In this document: positions 26,341-35,127 of the stretch, piece after piece
Position numbering within the stretch: the first letter of the stretch is position 1
How the letters are laid out: each line of letters opens with the position of its first letter
From: Fontibacillus phaseoli
GTDB lineage: Bacteria; Bacillota; Bacilli; Paenibacillales; Paenibacillaceae
Length of the DNA stretch: 64,000 nt
Direction: 5' to 3'
Assembly: GCF_003337355.1 (NCBI RefSeq)
Contig: NZ_QPJW01000002.1
Span: 353,537-417,536 of the forward strand
Made by a program: the position numbers and the translations under genes
The notes under the pieces: model-generated
The model's database searches: none
The model's input: only the letters and a program-made list of their open reading frames with translations
Told to the model about the DNA's origin: nothing

Positions 26341-27756
26341 TCAGTTTCCCAGATCATATCGGTAATTCGCCGCCGCTTCCACCTGACTAAACCCCTCCTG
26401 AAGATAGAGGCCCTTGGCCCGTTCATTCTCGGCGTTTACACAAAGGATCGCTTGAGCGTAACCCTGCTCGACCGCAAATGACAAAGCCGCTCTCAGCAGC
26501 ATCCGTCCCAGTCCCCTCCCTTGATACTCAGGGATAAGAGCAAGCGGTCCGATATTCATAATCGGCGCTCCTTCGTATTTATCGCGCGTACCCCGCACAA
26601 TTCCTACGGGCCGTCCCCCATGATACAAAACCAGCATCCCGCCTTCCAAAGCATCGTCTCTCGCAGCCATTTTCGCCACCATTTCCGGCGTTACCGGCGT
26701 TTCATTCCCTCTCAGTGTGGCGAAGCCCGCGTTGCGGACTTCCGCCCATGCCTCCTCATCTACTCCCAACCGAAAAGCCTCGAGCGTATATCCGTCAGGC
26801 ACGGAGTAAGCCGGTTTTTCCAGTTGCTTATGAACCAGGATGAAAGCATACCGCTCCAGCTTAAAATCCAATTTCCCCAGCATCTCCATCATTCTCTCTT
26901 GCATGGTCGGAACAAAAACAAAGAGCTGATCCAGCCCTTCCCCATGCTGTACAATCGACCTCAATAAATGACCGTATAGTGCAAAATCGTCCACCTCGGA
27001 ATAAAAAATCCGGAACCGTCCTCGACGCCCCTTGCGATGGTAAGCATCCTTAATGAGTGAGGCTGCGGCTACCATGTCCCCTGCGGGATCCAAGGCGATA
27101 TAGGTCGGGTTATCTTCGCCAATCGCAAAGTCACGTAAATCCTCTTCGTACAAAAATGATTCGTCCACTTCTTGGCGATGCTTCCTGCAATAAGCAAAAA
27201 ACTTCTCCAGTTTTTCCGCGCTCAACTCTTCCATTTTATATTTCGTCATTTCTCCCCATGCTTTATCAATAATAGAACGTATAAAGTCGGCTTTTCCTTG
27301 GGTATAGGCTACTCGATCATTTCGGAATTTGGCGGCCAACTCTTCCTTTAGACTCTGGTATTGTCTCAATGCCTCCGGATGCCGCTTTAGATAATCCCGG
27401 AACAGGATCTTTTCCCGCCACTCCGTACTGTTGTGCCCATATACATGCAGATGGTGGGTCCCTGCTCTCCATTCCCCCCTTCTGAAAAACCGCCGCCTGG
27501 GAAACTCCGCTTTAGGTACATACTCATACCCCAGTCGAGCCAGCGGCTCTATCCACAATTCGGCGTCATGGAGATTGGCAATCCCAATCATCATATCAAT
27601 CACCGGTTTTGCTTTCAGCCCCGGCACCGCTGTGCTCCCGATGTGTTCGATGCAGATCGCTTTATCTCCAATAGCCGCCATGATCTTGCCGGCTTCCTGT
27701 TGAAACTCCAAAGCCCATTCATCGCTGTTTAGCGAAATCGCTATCGTCGGATCCAT
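26341..27756 (-). CDS. GrpB (UPF0157) domain fused to GNAT acetyltransferase
   Basis: A 471-residue fusion. Residues 1-170 are a GrpB/UPF0157 nucleotidyltransferase-like domain (IEHIGSTAVPGLKAKPVIDMMI, then HHLHVYGHNSTEWREKILFRDYL). From about 175 the protein looks like the start of a second protein (MTKYKMEELSAEKLEKFF) and continues as a GNAT N-acetyltransferase with the acetyl-CoA loop IPEYQGRGLGRMLL and a tail NERAKGLYLQEGFSQVE. The ATG at 27756 has GGGGGGACGAG before it. The substrate is unknown; such fusions may modify nucleotides or aminoglycoside-like compounds. Confidence 0.8.
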   Translation of the reverse strand: MDPTIAISLNSDEWALEFQQEAGKIMAAIGDKAICIEHIGSTAVPGLKAKPVIDMMIGIANLHDAELWIEPLARLGYEYVPKAEFPRRRFFRRGEWRAGTHHLHVYGHNSTEWREKILFRDYLKRHPEALRQYQSLKEELAAKFRNDRVAYTQGKADFIRSIIDKAWGEMTKYKMEELSAEKLEKFFAYCRKHRQEVDESFLYEEDLRDFAIGEDNPTYIALDPAGDMVAAASLIKDAYHRKGRRGRFRIFYSEVDDFALYGHLLRSIVQHGEGLDQLFVFVPTMQERMMEMLGKLDFKLERYAFILVHKQLEKPAYSVPDGYTLEAFRLGVDEEAWAEVRNAGFATLRGNETPVTPEMVAKMAARDDALEGGMLVLYHGGRPVGIVRGTRDKYEGAPIMNIGPLALIPEYQGRGLGRMLLRAALSFAVEQGYAQAILCVNAENERAKGLYLQEGFSQVEAAANYRYDLGN

Positions 27757-27780
27757 CTCGTCCCCCCATAACTCATTCAT

Positions 27781-28154
27781 AACCAGTCAATTACCACTAC
27801 CCGGGGTTTTTTATCCATAATTAAAACCCCTATCTATGATATTGAACCAGAGTTACCGTTTTTTAACAAGGAGACAATAATTTTTTCGAAATTCGGCCAA
27901 CGATTTTCCTGAAAATAGCCCGATTGTTTGTTTACTTAGCGAAAATTCAGGTAATCATGTAATTGATAAAAAAGCTTCCAGCTCCACTCAAACTGTGGTT
28001 TGGAATCAATCAGATTGTAGTGGATATCCATAATGGAAATCATTTTTCTTCTATGGATGAACACGGTGTTGTTAGCCAATTGAGCAATTGAATACAAAAA
28101 GAAGACGCAAAGCAAGCCAAGATATTTTTTGACAACAAATAGACTCTAATCAGA
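27781..28154. other. Non-coding AT-rich stretch
   Basis: About 370 bp without a supportable gene. Only short scraps of open frame are seen on the plus strand (ending SMDEHGVVSQLSN at about 28090). It separates the GrpB-GNAT gene from an integrase 3' remnant. Confidence 0.5.
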
Positions 28155-28262
28155 TCAAAGCTTTCTTCAGCTCAAGTAATGAGCAATACCTTGCAAATTC
28201 CCAGTATGCAAAAAGCTCCTGAATTTCCTCGGGAGGAAACTCAGGAGTTTTACAATGCCGTA
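28155..28262 (+). pseudogene. Integrase 3' remnant with hairpin, second copy
   Basis: The frame reads SKLSSAQVMSNTLQIPSMQK and then APEFPREETQE, nearly the same as the end of the integrase pseudogene at 25.24 kb (SKISSAQVISNILQIPIMQK, then APEFPREEPQE). The embedded hairpin (28215-28230 with 28233-28247) is intact and has T-runs on both sides, so it can terminate the GH32 operon from the minus side. No tRNA follows. Confidence 0.75.
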
Positions 28263-28318
28263 GTATTGTTAGCTGTTTGCAGACATGAAGCCCTTCACTC
28301 TTCCCCTGAAACAAGAAG

Positions 28319-29743
28319 TTATTCAGATATTGTTATATTGGAGAATGCAGCCTCGCCGTGCTCGACAAACAATCCGAAGCTGCCGGGCTCGTAATTGTAT
28401 GCCCGTGTCGCAAGCGCCGTGTTGTTCACATAGATGAGTATGATATTTCCGCTGGCGACGATTTTTATGTCGGCCCCGGAGATGCCGTCCAGTGGAAGAT
28501 AGCGCTCCTCCACGAACAAATGATGGCCGTCAAATTTGTTGGAGCGGTCGAATACAAGTCTGTTGCGCTGTGGCTCCAATCGAACCTGACACCATTTCTC
28601 CAGCCCGGCTCCGCTCGTATGCAGCATAATTCCGCAGGCTTGCGTATCGTTTGACCACTGAACCGAAGTTTCAATCAGACAGTCGCCAGCCATGCGGCCG
28701 AGCTCGATCCAGCCGAATCCGTAAGGCTCCTTCCCGGTAATCGCTGCTGTGTCCGAATCCCACACGCCCAGATGGGCGGCAGGGGCTTGCGGCAGTTCCT
28801 GCCCGAAGCTGTCCTGAATCGCGGGGATCAGCTTCACGCCAAGCGTTCCATCGGGATGCTGGACCAACTCATGCACCAGTGTGCTTCCGCCCCATTGATA
28901 CGGACTCATGTCATCCATATTCGATCGAATGGCTTGCCAGCCTACAAGATACCGGCTAGTCCCATTGGAAACGGTCTTGGCCGCATAGTAGCCTCTGCCG
29001 TCGAACATATCATCATATGGGGGTATGAACCATGGGCCTTCCGGTCTTTTCGCCATACGGTAACGGGTTTCCCACCAGCGCGTATAATTGGAGAACACCA
29101 TATACCACCAGTTGCCCATTTGAAAAATATCGTGGCATTCATGTGTGGCATAAGAGCGCGGCGCATAGATCATCTCCCCGTGCTCCCACTGCTCCAGATC
29201 GGCAGACCTCATAATATGCGTGCAGCCGCTGCGGTTCATAGGGCCGCTCTTCTCCGTTGTGGTGACGGCCATCCAATATTCACCCGCTTGATCATTCCAG
29301 AATACTTGCGGATCTCTCCAGTGCAGATCACCGTAATGCTCCGTATAGGGCGAGATGAAGAAGGAGGGGTCCTTCCGCCATTGGATCAGATCATCGCTGA
29401 TTGCGCGCATAAGCACTTGCTCATGCTTGCCTTCCGTATCCCGGTTGCTCTCATTGAACCCCGTATAGTAGAAGTGGAACACACCGTCCCGCTCTACGAC
29501 GCTGCCTGTGCCGATATGCCAATCCTGCTCCTCCGGACTGCCGCAGGCGATAGCAAGGCGAGGCTCCCCGTAGCTGACAAAGTCCTTTGTTGTTACTTCA
29601 TAGATACAGTATTTATGCAAATAGTACAGATGATGCACACCGTCATGATAGAACGGCATGAAATCTCCGCACGTATCCATTCCCGGCATGTTCTTGCGCT
29701 CTTCTTCATGCATATAGAATCGTTGTCTGCTGCCTTGTTTCAT
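28319..29743 (-). CDS. Glycoside hydrolase family 32 (fructanase-like)
   Basis: A 474-residue enzyme with the five-bladed propeller and C-terminal beta-sandwich layout of GH32. The three acidic residues are in place: Asp27 in CGDFMPFYHDG (replacing the classical WMNDPNG), Asp144 in the RDP motif HWRDPQVF, and Glu202 in HECHDIF. There is no signal peptide, so it acts inside the cell on imported oligosaccharides, probably beta-fructosides. It is the last gene of an operon with a binding protein and two permeases. Confidence 0.85.
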   Translation of the reverse strand: MKQGSRQRFYMHEEERKNMPGMDTCGDFMPFYHDGVHHLYYLHKYCIYEVTTKDFVSYGEPRLAIACGSPEEQDWHIGTGSVVERDGVFHFYYTGFNESNRDTEGKHEQVLMRAISDDLIQWRKDPSFFISPYTEHYGDLHWRDPQVFWNDQAGEYWMAVTTTEKSGPMNRSGCTHIMRSADLEQWEHGEMIYAPRSYATHECHDIFQMGNWWYMVFSNYTRWWETRYRMAKRPEGPWFIPPYDDMFDGRGYYAAKTVSNGTSRYLVGWQAIRSNMDDMSPYQWGGSTLVHELVQHPDGTLGVKLIPAIQDSFGQELPQAPAAHLGVWDSDTAAITGKEPYGFGWIELGRMAGDCLIETSVQWSNDTQACGIMLHTSGAGLEKWCQVRLEPQRNRLVFDRSNKFDGHHLFVEERYLPLDGISGADIKIVASGNIILIYVNNTALATRAYNYEPGSFGLFVEHGEAAFSNITISE

Positions 29744-29764
29744 AGCGTTTCTCCTCTCCCGCCT

Positions 29765-31480
29765 TTAATTTTCAAAGGTGCTGTTATACCATTCATTCAC
29801 TTCTTCCGTAATCTGATCGCCGCCGAGCTTCTTCCAGCTTGCAACAAAAGTATCATAATCGGATACCGGCGCGCTTCCCGTCAAAATTTTAATAAAAGTT
29901 TCTTCCTGCAACTTATCCAACGTGGCGCCTTTCTGGCTCATCGTCTTGGTCGGAAGCCCAAACCAGGCCGAGCGCTCAAAAAGGTTGTTCTCACGGTAAT
30001 GACTAATTATTTTCCATGAGCTTTCCGGGCCGAGAAACTTGTAATAGTTCCAGCCGAGCGGATCGGCTCCCTTATCCATGCCCTTGTCTATATAATTTTT
30101 GATCGTATTGTAATAACGAACCGCCTCAGGATGAATATTGTCCAGCTGCTCTTTTCCTTCCAGCACATCATTGATTTGCTTGTAGTACATATTCGGCTTA
30201 TCCTCGGACGGGTCCAGCCCTCCGAAGGCGTAGGCGGCAAAGTTGATGCCGCTTGCGGGATCAACGCCAAACTTGTTCAGCATATCCATCGTTGTCTTGG
30301 GATTGTTGATTCTGTCCTGGAACAGATTAATAATTTTAATTAGCGCCTCGGGATATTGGACGTCAGCCCGAACGGCAAAATAGCGCTCCATCGTTACATT
30401 AGTTGCAGGTTTAGCAGGTTTGCCGTCGGAAGATACGATAGGAACCGATATCCATTCCGCCTTCGGATTGTTGACGATCGCATCCTTGGCGCTCATCCAT
30501 GGCAATCCTTCTCTTCCATAGAAAAGGCCGATTTTTCCCGCCGCGATATCTTCACCGACCTTCTTCCAGTCCTTAACTCCGAACTCGACGTCGATCAAGT
30601 CTTCTGCAAACATCTCCCTCAGCTTGGCCAGAGCGTCCTTCATTCCCGGTTTAATCGCTCCGTAAGTTATTTTTCCATCTTCTCCTCGAATCCAGGCTTT
30701 CCCGTAGGCGTGGTAAGCAGCGAAAAATCCTTCAAAGCTGCCGGTTGAGCTGGTCAGATCCTTTTGGAAACCGATGCCGAATGTATCCTTGACGCCGTTC
30801 TTGTCTGGATCGCCGTTTCTGAACGCTCTGGCTATTTCAATCACATCGTCCAATGTTTCCGGCACAGACAGGTTCAGGTTTTCCAGCCAGTCCTGACGAA
30901 TCCAGATCATATCCGCAGTGGCGTCCGAGCCTCCGGTCTGAGGAATCCCGTATAATTTGCCGTCTACATAAGCGGTTTTCATCTGTTTGCCGCCGTCCGC
31001 ATTTAATGTCGATTTCAGCGTATCCGAAGCATATTTGTCAAAATACGGAGTCAGGTCGGCCAATTTGCCGGCCTTGGCCAATGTAAAATAATCTTTGGCG
31101 GGAAGTGTCATTATATCCGGCAAATCATTGGAGGCGATAGACATCGTCACCTTCTGCTGGAAACCTTCCCCCGCAACGGCCCATTTGTAATTGACCTTGA
31201 TGCCCAGCTCTTCCTCATAGGCGCGGGTCCACACGTTATTGTTTAGATCATCTCCCGGCAAATAACGCTCGTCGCCGTACAGGTTTTTCATAGCTGTAAG
31301 CTCAATCGCCGGTTCGTATTTAGCCAAAGGTCCGTCGTTTTCCGGCCTTACAGTCGCCGTGCTGTCATTGCCTGACGGCGGCTCCTTCCCGTTCGTGTCA
31401 TTCCCGCAGGCAGCAATCGTTATCATCATCAGGACAAGCGACAGAATTAGAGCTGTTTGTTTACCTTTCCGTTGTACCAT
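29765..31480 (-). CDS. Extracellular solute-binding lipoprotein of a carbohydrate ABC importer
   Basis: A 571-residue lipoprotein of the LplA/large-SBP type. I take the ATG at 31480 (MVQRKGKQTALIL...) because GGGGGGA lies eight bases upstream; the frame opens further up without a ribosome site. The lipobox is ITIAAC. The body has the calcium-loop-like segment DPDKNGVKDTFGIG typical of the group and a Trp-rich C-terminal part. It follows the two permease genes, and the GH32 gene comes next. Confidence 0.88.
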   Translation of the reverse strand: MVQRKGKQTALILSLVLMMITIAACGNDTNGKEPPSGNDSTATVRPENDGPLAKYEPAIELTAMKNLYGDERYLPGDDLNNNVWTRAYEEELGIKVNYKWAVAGEGFQQKVTMSIASNDLPDIMTLPAKDYFTLAKAGKLADLTPYFDKYASDTLKSTLNADGGKQMKTAYVDGKLYGIPQTGGSDATADMIWIRQDWLENLNLSVPETLDDVIEIARAFRNGDPDKNGVKDTFGIGFQKDLTSSTGSFEGFFAAYHAYGKAWIRGEDGKITYGAIKPGMKDALAKLREMFAEDLIDVEFGVKDWKKVGEDIAAGKIGLFYGREGLPWMSAKDAIVNNPKAEWISVPIVSSDGKPAKPATNVTMERYFAVRADVQYPEALIKIINLFQDRINNPKTTMDMLNKFGVDPASGINFAAYAFGGLDPSEDKPNMYYKQINDVLEGKEQLDNIHPEAVRYYNTIKNYIDKGMDKGADPLGWNYYKFLGPESSWKIISHYRENNLFERSAWFGLPTKTMSQKGATLDKLQEETFIKILTGSAPVSDYDTFVASWKKLGGDQITEEVNEWYNSTFEN

Positions 31481-31524
31481 GCAAATTCCCCCCTCATCAT
31501 TATCCATACAAAGCTGATTATGCA

Positions 31525-32415
31525 TTATCCTTTGACGCTGCCGAGAAGCATGCCCTTGACGAAAAATCTTTGCAGAAACGGGTATGCCAGTAGAATCGGA
31601 AGTGTACAGGACAGAATCATCGCAGATCTGAGGGATCGCCCCGTTATTTCCAGCATCGACGGATTGTTGGCCAATGCCGTGGAAGAGAGCTGCGACAAAT
31701 CCAGATTCAACACCATCGTCTGCAAATAAGTCATCAATGGATATTGATCCGGCAAATTCATGTAGATTAAGCCGTCAAACCATGAATTCCAATGTCTTAC
31801 CAAAATAAATAAGGTGATCGTCGCCAGCGAAGGCAGACTCAAAGGCAGATAGACCCTCGTAAGCGTTACAAACCAGCCGGCACCGTCTATTAATGCGGCT
31901 TCCTCCAGTTCATTAGGAATCGCCCGGAAAAAGTTCAGCAACAGCAGTACGTTAAACATGACGATTGCTTCCGGTAGAATCAATGCCCATATGGAATTGA
32001 CCAATTGAAGCTCATTGACGACCAGATAGGTAGGAATAAGTCCCCCATGAAACACCATCGTCACCATAAAAAACCAGACGTACATGCCTCTGAGCCGAAA
32101 GATTCTGTTAGTTTTGGATAGTGGATAGGCAACGAGAATCGTTAAGCTTAGCTCGACGATCAAGCCGAGAAACGTTCTCTGAACCGTAATCCACAACGAT
32201 TTAAAAAATTGCGAATTGCTGAAAATGTACTCATAGGAGCTTATATTAAATCCTTTAGGCCAGAGGCCGACCTGATTCGCTTCAACGACCGAACGCGAGC
32301 TGAAGGATACCGCAACCAGATTCAAAATCGGCAGCAGACAAAGGAATGCCATGAAAGTGAGTACAGTAATGTTAAAGATCTGAAAAATCTTCCTCGAAGG
32401 ATTCGTTGTTTCCAT
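31525..32415 (-). CDS. Carbohydrate ABC permease, LplC/YtcP type
   Basis: A 296-residue membrane subunit of a CUT1 importer. The binding-protein-dependent transport motif with the EAA loop is EEAALIDGAGWFVTLTRVYLPLS, and the C terminus ends YPFLQRFFVKGMLLGSVKG, characteristic of the LplC/YtcP branch. AAAGGGG lies eight bases before the ATG at 32415; another ATG 18 bases upstream is possible. It follows the LplB-type permease after a short gap. Confidence 0.88.
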   Translation of the reverse strand: METTNPSRKIFQIFNITVLTFMAFLCLLPILNLVAVSFSSRSVVEANQVGLWPKGFNISSYEYIFSNSQFFKSLWITVQRTFLGLIVELSLTILVAYPLSKTNRIFRLRGMYVWFFMVTMVFHGGLIPTYLVVNELQLVNSIWALILPEAIVMFNVLLLLNFFRAIPNELEEAALIDGAGWFVTLTRVYLPLSLPSLATITLFILVRHWNSWFDGLIYMNLPDQYPLMTYLQTMVLNLDLSQLSSTALANNPSMLEITGRSLRSAMILSCTLPILLAYPFLQRFFVKGMLLGSVKG

Positions 32416-32442
32416 TGTTGCAACCCCTTTCATAAAAGGCGG

Positions 32443-33357
32443 CTAAAAGACCCGGTACCCGGCCCATCGGTGAGCCAGCCTATAACCTGTAACGATTAAT
32501 AAAAAGGAAACGACCGATTTGAAAAATCCGACTGCCGCTGCAGGGCCGAACTGCACATCCACTACACCGATCCGGTAAACAAGCGTATCAATGATGTCGC
32601 CGGTGCTGTATACTTGCGGACTGTACAAATTGTAGACCTGGTCAAAACCGGCCTGAAGCACATTGCCGATTCCAAGCACGGTGAGCAGGATAATGACCGG
32701 AGCCAGCGCAGGCAGCGTCACATGCATTGTCTGTTTCCATTTACCCGCCCCATCGATGATCGCCGCCTCGTACTGCGTCGGATCGATCGTCGTGATGGCC
32801 GCCAGATAAATAATCGTCCCCCAGCCGAACTCCTTCCAAACATCTGTAATGACAAGAGTGTAAGGAAATATATCCGGGTTACCGAGGAAGAAGATCGGGT
32901 CTACTCCGAAAAAAATGAGCACATTGTTCAATATTCCCGAAGATGGCGATAGAATATCGACCAGAACGCCGGCAAGCGCAACCCAGGATAAGAAATGCGG
33001 CAAATAGAGCAGCGTTTGCACCGATTGCTTGTACCGTCTGTGCCGAACCTCATTCAGCAGCAGCGCAAACGCAACGGGCACAATCAAATTGCCGATAATC
33101 TTCATGACAGCAATGAAGAAAGTATTCCACAACACGCTATAAAACCCGGGAAGGTTAAAAATGTAGGTAAAATTGTCCCACCCTACCCATTCCTGTTCGA
33201 AAAAACTGAAAACTGTCTGATAATCCATAAAAGCAACGGACAACCCGCCTATCGGCACATAGCGGAAAATAATCGTTATAATTACGGCAGGCAACAGCAT
33301 GGCATGAAACGGAAGTTCCTTGATAAACCATTTTTTCTTTGCTCTACCGGAAGCAAT
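32443..33357 (-). CDS. Carbohydrate ABC permease, LplB type, with apparent AUU start
   Basis: The partner permease of the CUT1 importer, with EAA loop YEAAIIDGAGKWKQTMHVTLPALA and C terminus SYRLAHRWAGYRVF-like. The first in-frame ATG (33300) would remove the conserved N terminus KKKWFIKELPFHAMLLP. The same frame continues upstream with no ATG, GTG or TTG, but with an ideal GGAGGGG nine bases before an ATT codon at 33357, adjoining an ATC. I therefore set the start there (304 residues). A one-base sequencing error near the A-run at 33334 is the alternative. Confidence 0.75.
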   Translation of the reverse strand: MASGRAKKKWFIKELPFHAMLLPAVIITIIFRYVPIGGLSVAFMDYQTVFSFFEQEWVGWDNFTYIFNLPGFYSVLWNTFFIAVMKIIGNLIVPVAFALLLNEVRHRRYKQSVQTLLYLPHFLSWVALAGVLVDILSPSSGILNNVLIFFGVDPIFFLGNPDIFPYTLVITDVWKEFGWGTIIYLAAITTIDPTQYEAAIIDGAGKWKQTMHVTLPALAPVIILLTVLGIGNVLQAGFDQVYNLYSPQVYSTGDIIDTLVYRIGVVDVQFGPAAAVGFFKSVVSFLLIVTGYRLAHRWAGYRVF

Positions 33358-33492
33358 GATGTCGATCCCCTCCTTGATTAAAGCGTTTTCATTTGCGATC
33401 GCATCTTAATTATTGAATTTTTCCGCTTCCATTGGAATGCTAACATTTATACTTTTACTTTCATTTCTTTACTTGTTGGCCACAGCAGAGGG

Positions 33493-35127
33493 TTAGTCCT
33501 GGTTACGGTATTCCTGCGGCGTTTGTCCGACCAGTAGCTTGAACGTCCGGATAAAATAATTGGAGTTGTCATATCCGCTTTTTTGGGCAATTTCGTAAAT
33601 CTTCATATTCGTGTTCATCAAGAGTGATTTGGCAAGATTGATTCGGCAATCGGTAATATAATCATGCAGCCCGATGCCCTCGTCCCGTTTGAACATGCGG
33701 GAGAGATAAGAGGGATTGAAGCCCGTTGCTTTGCCCAGCGCAGTCAGCGAAAGATCGGACGACAAATGATGATTAATATAATCCTTTATCCGGGCAATTG
33801 TCGATTCGGTATTGTATTTACGCACCATCTCTGCTGCATCGCATAATGCTGCCGCTGTTTTGGAGAGAAAATGGGCCCTTTCAGCCCAAGCGGTCATTGA
33901 ATCAGGGTTGTACAGCAGCGACAAATCGAGCTCGGGCGATAATTTGCCGCTTAACTGATTCTCGTTAATATAGGTCAGGAGAACTCTGCAAACGGACAGA
34001 TATAGCTCCATGGCATGCAAGGAACGACGGCTGAAAATGCCGGACAGCACTTGACAAAATTCGTTCATCAACTTTAGAAATGACTCCTGATGGCCGTTTT
34101 GCAAATGCGCCTCCAATATTCCAACCCGTGGCAGCATACGGACAAGATTCGAATATTCCCTTTCTTCCTCCATCGCCGCTTTGTCCTGATAGAATGCGCC
34201 CTCTACAACGATACCTTCCTGGCGGTGCAGATTGAACTGGACCATGATCCTTCTAAGCGCTTGATATTTCCGGCCAACTTCAAGCCAAGACACCTCTTCG
34301 CTTGCTACCGCGAAGGATAGCGGGCAGCCTGCCTGATTGTTCAGAATCGATTGCGTGTCCTCCAGAAGCGAGACAAGCATCGATGGCATAACCATTTGCT
34401 CCTGACCGATAATGAACCAGACAATATCCTCCGAGTAGGGAACGCTCACAATTCGGAACGTTTCGGACAACAGTTGGGCTTGCAAAATTTGCTCTACCGT
34501 TAATTGAACGATGCCCCTGGTCGCCAGCGGCAACCGGTCTGCACCGAAACGGCCCAAAATAAGGACTACTTTCCGGCCGGGCCGAAACATCTCATCGATT
34601 TCAACCATTGAAGGCGCCATTTCCGGCAAGTCGGACATTTGCTCCGCAAGTAAGGCAACGAGCAAGTTTTGCCTGAAGACGGGAAACATGCTGGAGAGCT
34701 GGATTTGGGCATGGCGAAATTCCATCTGGAGCTTCTGTTCATATTCAAGCCGGTCGAGAGCGGTCGTGACGGCGGCGATGACTTTATCGTCGCCTTCCGT
34801 TTTGAGCACATAATCGAAGGCGTCCTGCTTGATCGCTTTATAGGCATAATCGAATTGGTCATAGCCGGTGAGGAATATAATTTTGACCTCCGGATGGAAA
34901 CTTTTCATCCGGCCGGCCAGCTCCAATCCGGATATTCCCGGCATTTGAATGTCGAGCAGAACGACATCCGGCCGCACCCTTTCGAATAATTCGATAGCTT
35001 CCATAGACGAACAGGTCGCCGATACATCCAGCTTTAATTGTCTCTGCTCTTCGAAGAGCATTTGGAGACCATCGGCAATAATCGGCTCATCGTCAACAAT
35101 TAACAGCTTGCGGTCATTTGGATTCAT
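33493..35127 (-). CDS. Response regulator with AraC output domain (YesN type)
   Basis: A 544-residue regulator. The receiver domain (7-125) has DDEP, phospho-acceptor Asp in VVLLDIQMPG and the switch Lys in DYVLKTEG. A long middle region leads to the AraC HTH pair (about 440-540), with LTALGKATGFNPSYLSRMFK and IYEIAQKSGYDNSNYFIRTFK. It pairs with the sensor kinase encoded directly upstream (ATGA overlap) and very probably activates the importer/GH32 operon downstream on the same strand. Confidence 0.9.
   Translation of the reverse strand: MNPNDRKLLIVDDEPIIADGLQMLFEEQRQLKLDVSATCSSMEAIELFERVRPDVVLLDIQMPGISGLELAGRMKSFHPEVKIIFLTGYDQFDYAYKAIKQDAFDYVLKTEGDDKVIAAVTTALDRLEYEQKLQMEFRHAQIQLSSMFPVFRQNLLVALLAEQMSDLPEMAPSMVEIDEMFRPGRKVVLILGRFGADRLPLATRGIVQLTVEQILQAQLLSETFRIVSVPYSEDIVWFIIGQEQMVMPSMLVSLLEDTQSILNNQAGCPLSFAVASEEVSWLEVGRKYQALRRIMVQFNLHRQEGIVVEGAFYQDKAAMEEEREYSNLVRMLPRVGILEAHLQNGHQESFLKLMNEFCQVLSGIFSRRSLHAMELYLSVCRVLLTYINENQLSGKLSPELDLSLLYNPDSMTAWAERAHFLSKTAAALCDAAEMVRKYNTESTIARIKDYINHHLSSDLSLTALGKATGFNPSYLSRMFKRDEGIGLHDYITDCRINLAKSLLMNTNMKIYEIAQKSGYDNSNYFIRTFKLLVGQTPQEYRNQD

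Noticed and set aside
28772..30019. 415-codon plus-strand frame
   Set aside because: It is the antisense shadow of the GH32 and binding-protein genes; no domain, no ribosome site.
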